From assembly GCA_951812315.1 (NCBI GenBank), contig CATOSA010000004.1, positions 1-41,538 on the forward strand: a stretch of 41,538 nucleotides of DNA, in the 5' to 3' direction. Below the pieces are notes generated by a model that saw only the letters and a program-made list of their open reading frames with translations, did no database searches and was not told where the DNA came from. Shown one piece after another: positions 25,301 through 34,111 of this stretch. Source of the DNA: an uncultured Burkholderiales bacterium (lineage in GTDB: Bacteria > Pseudomonadota > Gammaproteobacteria > Burkholderiales > Eutrophovitaceae). How positions within the stretch are numbered: position 1 is the first letter of the stretch; each line of letters opens with the position of its first letter. A program made the position numbers and the translations under genes.

Positions 25301-27994
25301 ATGATTGGAATGAATATGCTCGACCCTTCAAGCGACGCGGTGCTGCTCAAGGACTATGCGCAGCCGGATTTTTTCGTCGCGACAATCGACCTGGAAATTG
25401 ATATCCGAAGCGACTGCACAATCGTGGGCGCGACAATGTCGATCAGCAGGAATCCGGCCGCAATCGACCCTGGCGCGCCGCTGGTGCTCGACGGCGATGA
25501 ACTTCGACTCGAATCCGTTGTGCTCGATGGCCGCACGCTGTCCGATCGTGAATACGAACTGAGCGCGCAAACGCTATCCATCCCGACCGTGCCTGCGCAG
25601 TTTGTTCTGGAAACCCATGTTCAAATTGACCCCGAACGCAACACCAAGCTTATGGGCCTGTACGCGTCGAAGGACGGATATTTCACCCAATGTGAGGCGG
25701 AAGGGTTTCGGCGCATCACTTATTTTCCAGACCGGCCCGACGTAATGGCGCGCTATACCACCACCATTCATGCTGACAAGGACAAGTTTCCGGTATTGCT
25801 ATCCAACGGAAATCTCGTTGCCAGAGGCGAAGAAGATGGTGAAGAGCAAGAAACCGCAGGCGAAGCCGAATCACGAAATCGCCACTGGGCAAAGTGGGAA
25901 GACCCGTTCCCCAAGCCGTCGTACCTGTTCGCCATGGTTGCGGGAAAACTTGACCGGCTCGATGACACGTTTACGACCAGTTCCGGCCGCACGGTCGCAC
26001 TTTCCATTTTCGTTGAACCCGGAAAACTTGATCAGTCCGCCTTCGCCATGCAGGCGCTGAAGCGCGCGATGAAATGGGACGAAGACAAGTTCGGCCTGGA
26101 ACTTGATCTTGACCAATACATGATTGTGGCTGTTGGCGATTTCAACATGGGTGCGATGGAGAACAAGGGCCTGAACATATTCAACACCAAATACGTTCTT
26201 GCCCGGCCTGACATATCTACCGACCGCGACTTTATGTATCTCGACCGGGTCGTCGCTCACGAATATTTTCACAACTGGACCGGCAACCGCGTGACATGCC
26301 GGGACTGGTTTCAGCTGAGTCTGAAAGAAGGCTTGACCGTATTTCGCGACCAGGAGTACGGCGCTGATACATACTCGCGCCCGGTGCAACGCATCCAGGA
26401 AGTGCGCGCATTACGCGCCGCTCAATTTCCTGAAGACGCAGGACCAATGGCTCACCCGGTGCGCCCGCAGTCATACGTTGAAATCAATAACTTCTACACC
26501 GCGACGGTCTACGAAAAGGGCGCAGAGGTCGTGCGCATGATTCATACGCTGGTCGGCGCGGAGAGCTTCCGCAAGGGCATGGATTTGTACTTTCAACGCC
26601 ATGACGGCGAGGCGGTTACCACCGATGACTTCGTGCAAGCCATGCAGGATGCATCGGGCATCGACCTGACCCTGTTCCGGCGCTGGTACGACCAGGCCGG
26701 TACACCGGTGATCGACGTGTCAGCAGACTACGACGCAGCCGGTCAACAGTACGCCCTGCACATCAAGCAATCTTCCCCCCCGAAAACGACCCGGGAAGCC
26801 GGACTGCCACTACACATACCGTTCGCCATTGGCTTGATTGGATCTGATGGAAACGATATCCCGCTGCGACTCGATGGGGAGCAAGAACACGGCGACACGA
26901 CACGGATCTTGCCGGTAATGGCGCCCGAGCAAAGTTTTGTCTTCACCGGTATCACTGAAGATCCCACGCCTTCATTGCTGCGCGGCTTCTCCGCGCCGGC
27001 GATCGTTCGCTTTGACTATGAAGAAGCGGACCTGATTCACCTGATGTCACACGATTCAGATTCGTTCAATCGCTGGGAAGCCGGTCAACGGCTGGCAACA
27101 AATATAATATTGCGTGCGTCCCGATCGATTCACCTGAAGCAGGAGCCGGAATTTCCGGAAGGTTTCTTCGACGCATTCTCAGGCATACTTGCCGAAGCCG
27201 CGAACGATCCTGCGTTCGCCGCAGAAGCATTGGCGCTGCCCTCGGAAACGTACATCGCGGAACAAATGCAAGAAGTCGATCCGGATGCATTGCACGCGGC
27301 ACGCAACGCACTGAGCTACAAGCTTGCCGAAAAGCTAAAGGGGGACTTGCTGCTTGCGTGCCAGGCGTTCACGACTACTGGCCAATACATCCCCGATGCG
27401 AAGTCTTCCGGTCTGCGCGCACTTCGTAACCTGTGTCTGTCCTACCTGATGCAACTTGGCGACGAAGCCGTCACTTCTCTCTGTTTAGCGCAATTCGACA
27501 GGGCCGATAACATGACCGACGCGATGGCTGCGCTTAGCGCACTGGTCAACCATGACGCTGACCGGCGCCATGAGGTTCTTGACCGCTTCTACCATAAATG
27601 GTCATCGGAACCGTTGGTCGTTGACAAATGGCTTGCAGTACAGGCCTTATCGCGCATGCCCGACACACTCGAAAACGTCCAACGTCTGACGCAGCACGCA
27701 GCTTTCGACATTCGCAACCCGAACAAAGTCTACTCGCTCATTCGCACGTTTGGCGCAAATCATGTGCATTTCCATGCGGCCAACGGGTCGGGTTACGCAT
27801 TTATAGCCGATCAGGCCATTGCGCTGGACTCGATCAATCCGCAAGTTGCAGCGCGCATCGTACGCTGCTTTGACCGATGGAAAAAATTTGATAGCGAGCG
27901 GCAAAAGCACGCGACGGACGCGCTCGAACGCCTCCGGGCAACGCCCGACTTGTCAAAAGATACAACCGAAGTTGTCTCCCGGTCTTTGCAATAA
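25301..27994 (+). CDS. pepN: Aminopeptidase N (M1 family zinc metallopeptidase)
   Basis: A soluble zinc aminopeptidase of about 897 residues, close to E. coli PepN (870). It removes N-terminal residues from peptides in the cytoplasm. The N-terminal domain has QCEAEGFRRITYFPDRPDVMARY. The exopeptidase motif GAMEN is at about 26145-26165, and the zinc motif HEYFHNW is at 26258, followed by the third ligand Glu in SLKEGLTVFRDQEYG. The catalytic Tyr lies in NNFYTATVYEKGAEVVRMI. The DUF3458 Ig-like domain and C-terminal helical domain (NAADNMTDAMAALSAL type, here DRADNMTDAMAALSALVNH) complete it. I choose ATG 25301; ATGs at 25310 and 25316 are also possible. The frame is fully intact over 2.7 kb, in contrast with several neighbours. 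Confidence 0.93.
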   Translation: MIGMNMLDPSSDAVLLKDYAQPDFFVATIDLEIDIRSDCTIVGATMSISRNPAAIDPGAPLVLDGDELRLESVVLDGRTLSDREYELSAQTLSIPTVPAQFVLETHVQIDPERNTKLMGLYASKDGYFTQCEAEGFRRITYFPDRPDVMARYTTTIHADKDKFPVLLSNGNLVARGEEDGEEQETAGEAESRNRHWAKWEDPFPKPSYLFAMVAGKLDRLDDTFTTSSGRTVALSIFVEPGKLDQSAFAMQALKRAMKWDEDKFGLELDLDQYMIVAVGDFNMGAMENKGLNIFNTKYVLARPDISTDRDFMYLDRVVAHEYFHNWTGNRVTCRDWFQLSLKEGLTVFRDQEYGADTYSRPVQRIQEVRALRAAQFPEDAGPMAHPVRPQSYVEINNFYTATVYEKGAEVVRMIHTLVGAESFRKGMDLYFQRHDGEAVTTDDFVQAMQDASGIDLTLFRRWYDQAGTPVIDVSADYDAAGQQYALHIKQSSPPKTTREAGLPLHIPFAIGLIGSDGNDIPLRLDGEQEHGDTTRILPVMAPEQSFVFTGITEDPTPSLLRGFSAPAIVRFDYEEADLIHLMSHDSDSFNRWEAGQRLATNIILRASRSIHLKQEPEFPEGFFDAFSGILAEAANDPAFAAEALALPSETYIAEQMQEVDPDALHAARNALSYKLAEKLKGDLLLACQAFTTTGQYIPDAKSSGLRALRNLCLSYLMQLGDEAVTSLCLAQFDRADNMTDAMAALSALVNHDADRRHEVLDRFYHKWSSEPLVVDKWLAVQALSRMPDTLENVQRLTQHAAFDIRNPNKVYSLIRTFGANHVHFHAANGSGYAFIADQAIALDSINPQVAARIVRCFDRWKKFDSERQKHATDALERLRATPDLSKDTTEVVSRSLQ

Positions 27995-28150
27995 TCGGGA
28001 AAACTGTTGCACACCAATTTCGGCATGCCAAATCCCGATACGAAATGGCAAGATACTGTTGCAAACCGTTTGCTGGCCGCCAATTTGTCATCACGGCCAG
28101 GTTGCGGTCGATAAAGAACTGAATATCCATAACCCCCCGGAATCGTTAAT

Positions 28151-28504
28151 ATGGCCAAGACGCAATTCACGATTTATCACAATCCGCGCTGCAGCAAGAG
28201 CCGCAACACGCTGGCGCTACTTCAGCAACACGGAATCGAACCAGAAGTGATCGAGTATCTTAAGAATGCGCCGAGCAAGTCTGAACTGGAATCAATCGTC
28301 AGCAAGCTCGGTATTCAGCCAGAGCAAATCGTACGCAAAGGGGAAGACACCTTCAAGCGCAAGTATGCCGGCAAGACCCTTAGCGATGATCAGTGGCTCG
28401 ATGCACTCAGCGGCGATCCGATCCTGATTGAGCGTCCGATTGTCGTTAAGGGTGACCGCGCAGTCGTCGGTCGTCCGCCAGAAAACGTTCTCGATCTCCT
28501 CTGA
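28151..28504 (+). CDS. ArsC-family arsenate reductase (glutaredoxin type)
   Basis: A 117-residue thioredoxin-fold protein of the ArsC/Spx family. The catalytic Cys is in TIYHNPRCSKSRNTLALL. Arg in QIVRKGEDTFK and Arg residues in LIERPIVVKGDRAVVGRPPENV correspond to the three substrate-binding arginines of ArsC, which favours true glutaredoxin-linked arsenate reductase over Spx or YffB. No arsenical pump or ArsR regulator is nearby, so it may act as a stand-alone reductase or in another thiol role. It is followed within 75 bases by an alpha/beta hydrolase on the same strand. The ribosome site is weak. Confidence 0.82.
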   Translation: MAKTQFTIYHNPRCSKSRNTLALLQQHGIEPEVIEYLKNAPSKSELESIVSKLGIQPEQIVRKGEDTFKRKYAGKTLSDDQWLDALSGDPILIERPIVVKGDRAVVGRPPENVLDLL

Positions 28505-28577
28505 TGATCGCGCCCATCGGGACTATACGAGCCTTCGCTTCTATCGACATCATTGTGCCAACACAAAATCAGCGGTG

Positions 28578-29474
28578 ATGACCACTAATTTCCGCGTTGT
28601 ACAAAGCGGATTTTTGAGCGGCGGTGCGCGCTGCGGTGCCGATTTGTACCGGCCCGATACTGCGGATGCACCACCAATAGTGGTCATGGCGCATGGCTTT
28701 GGAAGCGAGCGCAGTTTTCGTCTGCCCGCGTACGCAGAACACTTTGCGCGCAACGGTCTCGCGGTCTTGTTGTTTGATTACAGAACGTTCGGCGACAGCG
28801 ACGGCGAACCGCGCTACCTCGTGGACCCTCAACACCACGTAGCAGACTGGAAAGCGGCGATCGAACATGCGCGCTCGCTACCCGGCATTAATACGGAAAA
28901 AATTGCACTCTGGGGTACGTCCTACAGTGGTGGTCATTGCGGCGTTTGCGCGGCACAAGACGCCGGACTGAGTGCAATCTCTGCACAAGTGCCGTTTCTC
29001 GATCCGTTTAGCTCTATCGCTCACGTCGGCGTGCAGCACTTACTTTGGGCGACACCTCATGGCATCTTCGACGTCATCAAATCCGCACTTGGGCGATCGC
29101 CGCACTACGTGAAGCTGGCCGCGAATCCGGGCAGCTTCGCTGCAATGAACACACCTGAATCATTACCGGGGCTCCTGTCCATCATTCCCGACGAAGTCAA
29201 ATGGGACAACAAGGTCTGTGCACGCATTTTGTTCAAGTTTCCGATGTATCGGCCACTGAGCTTTGCGTCCGGCGTTAAATGCCCGGCATTGCTGATGCTT
29301 GCCGAAAAAGACAGCCTCGTTGTGCCTGACGCCGTACGCAAGGCAGCCCGGCGCATGTCAAACGCGCAGGTTATCAGTTACCCATTCGGGCACTTCGATA
29401 TCTATCACGGAAGCGGATTTGAAGACGCCATTGCGAAGCAGACGAATTTTCTTCTCCAGCATCTCAAAAACTAG
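28578..29474 (+). CDS. Alpha/beta hydrolase
   Basis: A 298-residue alpha/beta-hydrolase-fold enzyme. The oxyanion motif is VVMAHGFGSER, the nucleophile elbow is GTSYSGG (Ser), the acid is probably Asp in LLMLAEKDSLVVPDA, and the His lies in YPFGHFDIYHGSGF. No signal peptide. I start it at ATG 28578: the longer upstream frame overlaps arsC and codes for a non-family stretch. The cap region (HVGVQHLLWATPHGIFDVI) resembles the BAAT/dipeptidyl-type hydrolases often annotated as DUF1100-like or X-Pro-type. Substrate unknown; an ester or peptide bond is likely. Confidence 0.82.
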   Translation: MTTNFRVVQSGFLSGGARCGADLYRPDTADAPPIVVMAHGFGSERSFRLPAYAEHFARNGLAVLLFDYRTFGDSDGEPRYLVDPQHHVADWKAAIEHARSLPGINTEKIALWGTSYSGGHCGVCAAQDAGLSAISAQVPFLDPFSSIAHVGVQHLLWATPHGIFDVIKSALGRSPHYVKLAANPGSFAAMNTPESLPGLLSIIPDEVKWDNKVCARILFKFPMYRPLSFASGVKCPALLMLAEKDSLVVPDAVRKAARRMSNAQVISYPFGHFDIYHGSGFEDAIAKQTNFLLQHLKN

Positions 29475-29619
29475 TCGTTCTTTGCTCCGGAATAAAGATG
29501 AAGGCAAGCGATTCCTCCTCAATAGGCAACTGACGTTCTCATGACTGGTCCAGTCACGACCGCCGTGTCGAACCAACAAATATGGAAGCATCCACATTGA
29601 TCAGTGCCCTAATTCCATG

Positions 29620-29648
29620 CAAAAAAAAGCACACCTAAAGGTGTGCTG
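29620..29648 (-). terminator. Rho-independent terminator for the small exported gene
   Basis: On the minus strand an AGCACACC/GGTGTGCT stem with a four-base loop is followed by a run of eight T. It lies 46 bases after the stop of the small exported protein gene. The + strand lacks a T run, so it mainly serves the minus strand. Confidence 0.85.
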
Positions 29649-29693
29649 AAAAGGAGAGAGCAGGGGAATTTGGTCAAGAACTGGTGTGGCGTG

Positions 29694-30002
29694 CTACCGC
29701 CCGGCCATGGTTCTGAATTGGTCGGGGCTTGGAATCGGGACTGGACACGAATCATTTTCAAATCCGTCATTCAGAATATCGAAGTGGCCTGCAAAGATGT
29801 CAGGCATTTCGCCCTGACGGACCGACTCACGCGAATCAACTTCGCACCCAAAGACTGAAGGCGTCTGATCAATCGAATTCATGATTGCCCGGTCGGAAAC
29901 ACCGTGTTGGCCTTCTGAACCATCGAAAACATTTGCCTGTGCAACAGCACCGATCAACGCAAATGCGGAAATGGAAAGATATGTCGCGAATTTGTTGATC
30001 AT
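29694..30002 (-). CDS. Small exported protein of unknown function
   Basis: A 102-residue protein with a strong ribosome site (AAGGAGAAACGAC before the ATG) and a clear signal peptide (MINKFATYLSISAFALIGAVAQA, then NVFDG). The mature part of about 79 residues is acidic, rich in Asp, Ser and Gly, and has two Cys (FGCEVDSRE and ENDSCPVPIP) that could form one disulphide. I recognise no family. The gene is monocistronic, with its own terminator. A good leader, SD and terminator argue that it is real and probably abundant in the periplasm or secreted. Confidence 0.68.
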   Translation of the reverse strand: MINKFATYLSISAFALIGAVAQANVFDGSEGQHGVSDRAIMNSIDQTPSVFGCEVDSRESVRQGEMPDIFAGHFDILNDGFENDSCPVPIPSPDQFRTMAGR

Positions 30003-30217
30003 GTCGTTTCTCCTTGAGCTGCTATGCGGCAGAGAATACTGGTCACGTTCACCGCATTCGATGAGTTACGGCACTACATATGTGTGCGGAATTCACATTT
30101 CTAGCGTGACGCTAGAACGGCGATTTGAGGGTGTGCCGCGGGTCCCGCGATTGAAGGATTCTTGTCGACCTGCCCGCGCCGGGTCATGGACCGGCACGCA
30201 CTGACGAGCGACGGAAA

Positions 30218-30864
30218 CTACCAGTTAGAAGGAATCTTCTTGAGAATGGTAATTCGCTTTGCCTTGGTTTCAATGTACCCACCCTCGGTGAGGTCGTGCA
30301 TGATACGACTGACCATCTCGCGTGATGCGCCGATTCGGCTCGCCAGATCCTGCTGGGTGAGACGCTGATCTATGTGCAACACGCCATCCTTCTCTTTGGC
30401 AAGCGAGTAAAGCGTCTTGATCAACCGGCCGAATACGTCCAGAAGGGCAAGCGTTCGGACATTCTCGGTCAGAACACGAACCCGCCCCGCAAGGCCTTTT
30501 AGAAGCGACAGTGCGATTTCCGCGTCTTCGGAAATAACCTCGCGGAGCTGCGCCTTGGAAATTATCATCACTTTACACGGCTCAAGCGTCATCACCGACG
30601 CCGACCGCGGCTCATCATCGAACAGGGCCATATCTCCAAAATATTCGCCCGCACTCCGCGTTGATAGAACGACTTCCCTTCCGTTTTCATCACTCAGAAA
30701 AGTCTTGACCGATCCGGACTGGATCACAAAAAGCGAATTACCCTCATCGCCTTCGTTAACGATGATTGCACCTTTGGGATAAGTGCGCGTAACCGCGCGT
30801 TCGGTCAATATCCCGACCTGTTCGCCGGACAGGTTCTCAAATCCCCCCGACGCCCTTCAGCATG
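30218..30864 (-). CDS. Crp/Fnr-family transcriptional regulator, one-base insertion near 30845
   Basis: A cyclic-nucleotide-binding and winged-helix regulator of about 215 residues. The sensor domain has KGAIIVNEGDEGNSLFVI and the phosphate-binding cassette GEYFGDMALFDDEPRSASV. The DNA-binding helix is LTQQDLASRIGASREMVSRIM. There is only one Cys, so it is not an Fe-S FNR. The open frame as read begins at 30808 with TTG, but 56 bases upstream AAAGGAGGCAAC precedes an ATG (30862-30864) that gives MLKGVGGFENLSGEQVGIL in the right register if the run of six C (30843-30848) is shortened by one. I therefore place the start at 30864. It lies downstream of the korAB operon on the same strand. Confidence 0.85.
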
Positions 30865-31180
30865 TTGCCTCCTTTGCACAATCCTGCTTTCGTGAATTCA
30901 TCGAAATCACGCCTTTATCTGTTCAATGTAGTGTAGACACAACCTGGTCAAGTCACTGTATTCGCCAAGACACGCCAAGTCAGGGCACCATTTTTGGTTT
31001 ATCGCGTTTCGTTCATCGCGGTTCATCTATCGTGATTCATCTGCCGCGGCTCATCTGCGGTGACCCACACTGCCTTCGGGGAGCACCGGTGTCGTCATAG
31101 ATCCGTAATGCAACAATAGTGCGCGCCACTCATGCCCCGCGTATTGTGCATACGCGGCTGCAGCCCAAATGTGCCGACCA
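30865..31180. promoter_or_regulatory. Leader of the Crp-type gene with degenerate ~14-bp repeats
   Basis: No gene is seen in this stretch. Positions 30997-31061 hold four to five degenerate copies of a TTCATC-TGCCGCG-like unit of 13-15 bases. CGCCAAG occurs at 30963 and again at 30973, one helical turn apart. Both lie upstream of the Crp-type start, so autoregulation sites are possible. Confidence 0.4.
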
Positions 31181-32236
31181 CTAACGACGGGAGGCGTTGA
31201 ATTTCTCCAGTGCGGCTGATCCAGGACAAAGCTCTTTCTCGGTCAGCTTGTTAAACGGCGCGTTGAGGGTATTGAGATTATCGTGCAAATCATCTGCTTC
31301 CGGATCAACGTGCAATACCCCGGTGACGATTTCACCGGCAGCTTTGCTATTTTGCAGATAATTCATTGCAGCAATCCGATCGTGGACGCCGTACTCTTCA
31401 GCCAGCTTGCGCAACCTCAGGACTGACCCGTCGTGCTGGGCGACTTCTTCAACTTCTCCAGGCTCGTACTCGGCGGTAATCGGCTCACGCGGCAACATCA
31501 CATCCAGACGATTAACTGCCTCGTTGTGCTCACGAACATAATCAAAACCTTTGGTAGAGCCCGAGTGATTGTTAAACGCGATGCACGGAGAAATACAATC
31601 GATAAACGCAGCACCGCGGTGAACGATCGCGCCTTTGATGAGGGGTACCAGTTGCGATTTGTCTCCGGAAAAGCCACGCGCCACATAGGTCGCGCCAAGT
31701 TCCATTGCTAACATCACCATGTCGACAGCGGCATCAAGATTTGCCGCGCCCTTCTTGCTTTTCGAACCACGGTCGGATGTTGCCGAAAACTGACCCTTCG
31801 TCAACCCGTAGACACCATTGTTTTCGACAACGTAAACCATGTTTACGCCGCGTCTGACGCTATGAGCGAACTGGCCTAGCCCTATGGAGGCTGAGTCACC
31901 ATCACCGGAAATCCCGAGATAGATCAAATCCCGATTCGCAAGATTGGCACCGGTAAGCACCGACGGCATACGACCATGGACGCTATTAAACCCATGCGAA
32001 CTGCCAAGAAAGTACGTCGGTGTTTTTGACGAACATCCGATTCCGGAAAGTTTGGCGATCCGGTGCGGTGGAAGATTAAGCTCAAAACACGACTGAATAA
32101 TTGCCGCACTGATTGAATCATGCCCGCAACCGGCACACAGTGTAGATACAGCACCCTCGTAATCGCGGTGCGTAAAACCGAATTTGTTCGTCGCCAGACG
32201 CGGGTGGCGAAGCTTGGGCTTGGCAATGTATGTCAC
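31181..32236 (-). CDS. korB: 2-oxoacid:ferredoxin oxidoreductase, beta (ThDP) subunit
   Basis: A 351-residue beta subunit of a 2-oxoacid:ferredoxin oxidoreductase. It binds thiamine diphosphate and, with the alpha subunit, decarboxylates a 2-oxo acid to an acyl-CoA while reducing ferredoxin, or runs in reverse. Visible motifs are STLCAGCGHDSI and SGIGCSSKTP (cluster and ThDP site), the ThDP-Mg motif SGDGDSASIGLGQFAHS with VENNGVYGLTKGQ, and SPCIAFNNHSGSTK. Start GTG 32236 overlaps the stop of a 16-codon micro-ORF by four bases, so its translation is probably coupled. The symbol is given for the family; 2-oxoglutarate as substrate is likely but not proved. Confidence 0.88.
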   Translation of the reverse strand: MTYIAKPKLRHPRLATNKFGFTHRDYEGAVSTLCAGCGHDSISAAIIQSCFELNLPPHRIAKLSGIGCSSKTPTYFLGSSHGFNSVHGRMPSVLTGANLANRDLIYLGISGDGDSASIGLGQFAHSVRRGVNMVYVVENNGVYGLTKGQFSATSDRGSKSKKGAANLDAAVDMVMLAMELGATYVARGFSGDKSQLVPLIKGAIVHRGAAFIDCISPCIAFNNHSGSTKGFDYVREHNEAVNRLDVMLPREPITAEYEPGEVEEVAQHDGSVLRLRKLAEEYGVHDRIAAMNYLQNSKAAGEIVTGVLHVDPEADDLHDNLNTLNAPFNKLTEKELCPGSAALEKFNASRR

Positions 32237-32283
32237 AACTCAATTCCCATCATGTCGATTTCCGCCATGTCGAATTCCGTCAT
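32233..32283 (-). CDS. Candidate 16-residue micro-ORF linking korA and korB
   Basis: The ORF reads MTEFDMAEIDMMGIEL. Its ATG overlaps the korA stop (ATGA, 32280-32283) and its stop overlaps the korB GTG start (GTGA, 32233-32236). It is built from three imperfect 15-base units (ATGACGGAATTCGAC, ATGGCGGAAATCGAC, ATGATGGGAATTGAG). Its most likely role is to carry ribosomes from korA to korB; whether the peptide itself matters is unknown. Confidence 0.4.
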   Translation of the reverse strand: MTEFDMAEIDMMGIEL

Positions 32284-34111
32284 GGCGCAACTTTCTTCTT
32301 TGGAGTCGCATTCAATGCGGCGACATCTTCCGAGATTTCCTGGGTGATAAATCGCGCGGTTATCGGCGTTCCGTCGTAGTGCAACACCAGCGTAAGTTTT
32401 GCCGGGTCGACGGCACATTCGTTTATCAGAAGAAGTCGCAACTGAGCGTCGCGATTCTGTTCGACAACGAAAATCCGCCCATGCTCGGCAATAAAGTCAA
32501 CAACGTCATCATGGAACGGAAATGCGCGGATGCGCATGACGTCGAAATAGAGCCCATCAGTCTCGAGACTATCAAACGCCTCACTCATTGCCGGGCTAGT
32601 TGAGCCGTAGCAGATCACCCCCAATTGCGTCGACTTGCGTGCTTTCTGAACCACCGGTTTTGGCAGGATGGATCTCGCGGTCTCGAACGCAGCAGTCGCT
32701 GCATGTTGTCCTGGTAGTCAGGCCCCGCTTCACTGTAACGCGCATATCGGTCTTTACTGGTTCCGCGCGTAAAAAACGATCCGCGTGTTGGGTGCGTTCC
32801 GGGATATGTCCGGTAAGCGACACCGTCCCCGTCGACATCCAGATAACGGCCAAACTCGGCGCCGGCTTCGAGTTCATCATGGCTAACCAGTTTGCCGCGA
32901 TCATAGGCGCGGGAATCGTCCCAGACAAAAGGCTCGCATAGTCGGTCATTCATCGCAATGTCGAGGTCAGACAGGACGAATACGGGCGTTTGCAATCGCT
33001 CGGCAAAATCGAACGCGCTGGACGCAAATTCGAAACACTCGTGCGGATCCTCTGGGAAGAGCAATACATGCTTTGTGTCACCGTGCGACGCGTAGGCACA
33101 CGAGAGCACGTCCGATTGCTGAGTTCGTGTCGGCATACCTGTGGACGGTCCGCCACGCTGCACATCGAATATTACCGCCGGTATCTCTGCGAAGTAGGCC
33201 AGGCCAATGAACTCCTGCATCAGTGAAATACCGGGCCCGGACGTACATGTAAATGCGCGCGCACCATTCCAGCCTGCGCCGATCACCATACCTATTGACG
33301 CCAGTTCGTCTTCGGCCTGAATTACGGCGAAACGGTTCTTGCCCGTCTTGCGATCGGACCGATAATTTCGACAGTGCAGTTCAAATGCCTCGGCAAGACT
33401 TGACGACGGCGTGATCGGATACCAAGCTGCAACGGTCGCCCCACCATAGACACAGCCCAGCGCGGCCGCCTCATTACCTTCAATAAAAATTTTATCCCCA
33501 ACGCCGTCACCGCGACGGACTTGCAGGTCAATTGGGCATTCGAAATTCTCGGTCGCGTAAGCGTGGCCAAGATGCAATGCCTGTATGTTCGGAGCAATCA
33601 GTGAGTCCTTGCCGGAAAACTGTTCTCGAATCAGTTTCTCGATCTCCGCCATATCGATTGCAAGCAACGCACTGAGCGCGCCGATATAGATGATGTTCCG
33701 AAACAACTGCCTCTGCCGGGGATCAGAGTACTCGCGGGTGCCGATCCCGGTCAGCGGTACGCCAATTACATTGATGTCTTCGCGAAACTTCGAAGGTGGC
33801 AATGACTTGGTGGAGTCGTAAAGGAGGTAGCCGCCCGGCTCGATACCGAGCACGTCCCTGTCCCAGGTTTGTGGATTCATCGCAACCATCAAATCAACGC
33901 CGCCGCGCGCACCAAGGTAACCAGCTTCAGAAACGCGCACCTCATACCAGGTGGGTAGCCCATGGATATTTGACGGGAAGATATTGCGCGGACTGACCGG
34001 CACTCCCATACGTAGAATTGACTTCGCGAACAGTTGATTGGCAGATGCCGAACCGGAACCGTTCACATTCGCGAATTTTATGACGAAATCGTTTACTTTC
34101 GGCTGCGGCAT
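32280..34111 (-). CDS. korA: 2-oxoacid:ferredoxin oxidoreductase, fused gamma-alpha subunit, one frameshift
   Basis: A gamma-alpha fusion of about 610 residues. The N-terminal gamma domain (FVIKFANVNGSGSASANQLF, WYEVRVSEAGYLGARGGVDLMVAMNP) is followed by the alpha domain (GNEAAALGCVYGGATVAAWYPITPSSSLAE, AEDELASIGMVIGAGWNGARAFTCTSGPG, RGGPSTGMPTRTQQSD). I start at MPQPKVNDF (34111). The first frame runs past MQRLLR into a wrong ending. One base missing near 32686 (a three-base run read as two) restores FETARSILPKPVVQK and the C-terminal domain ending VEQNRDAQLRLLL and HYDGTPITARFI. It overlaps the GltD-like gene by 19 bases and the micro-ORF by 4, so all four reading frames form one operon. 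Confidence 0.88.

Noticed and set aside
28151..28504. An arsenic-resistance operon
   Set aside because: Only the ArsC-like gene is present; there is no ArsR, ArsB or Acr3 gene nearby.
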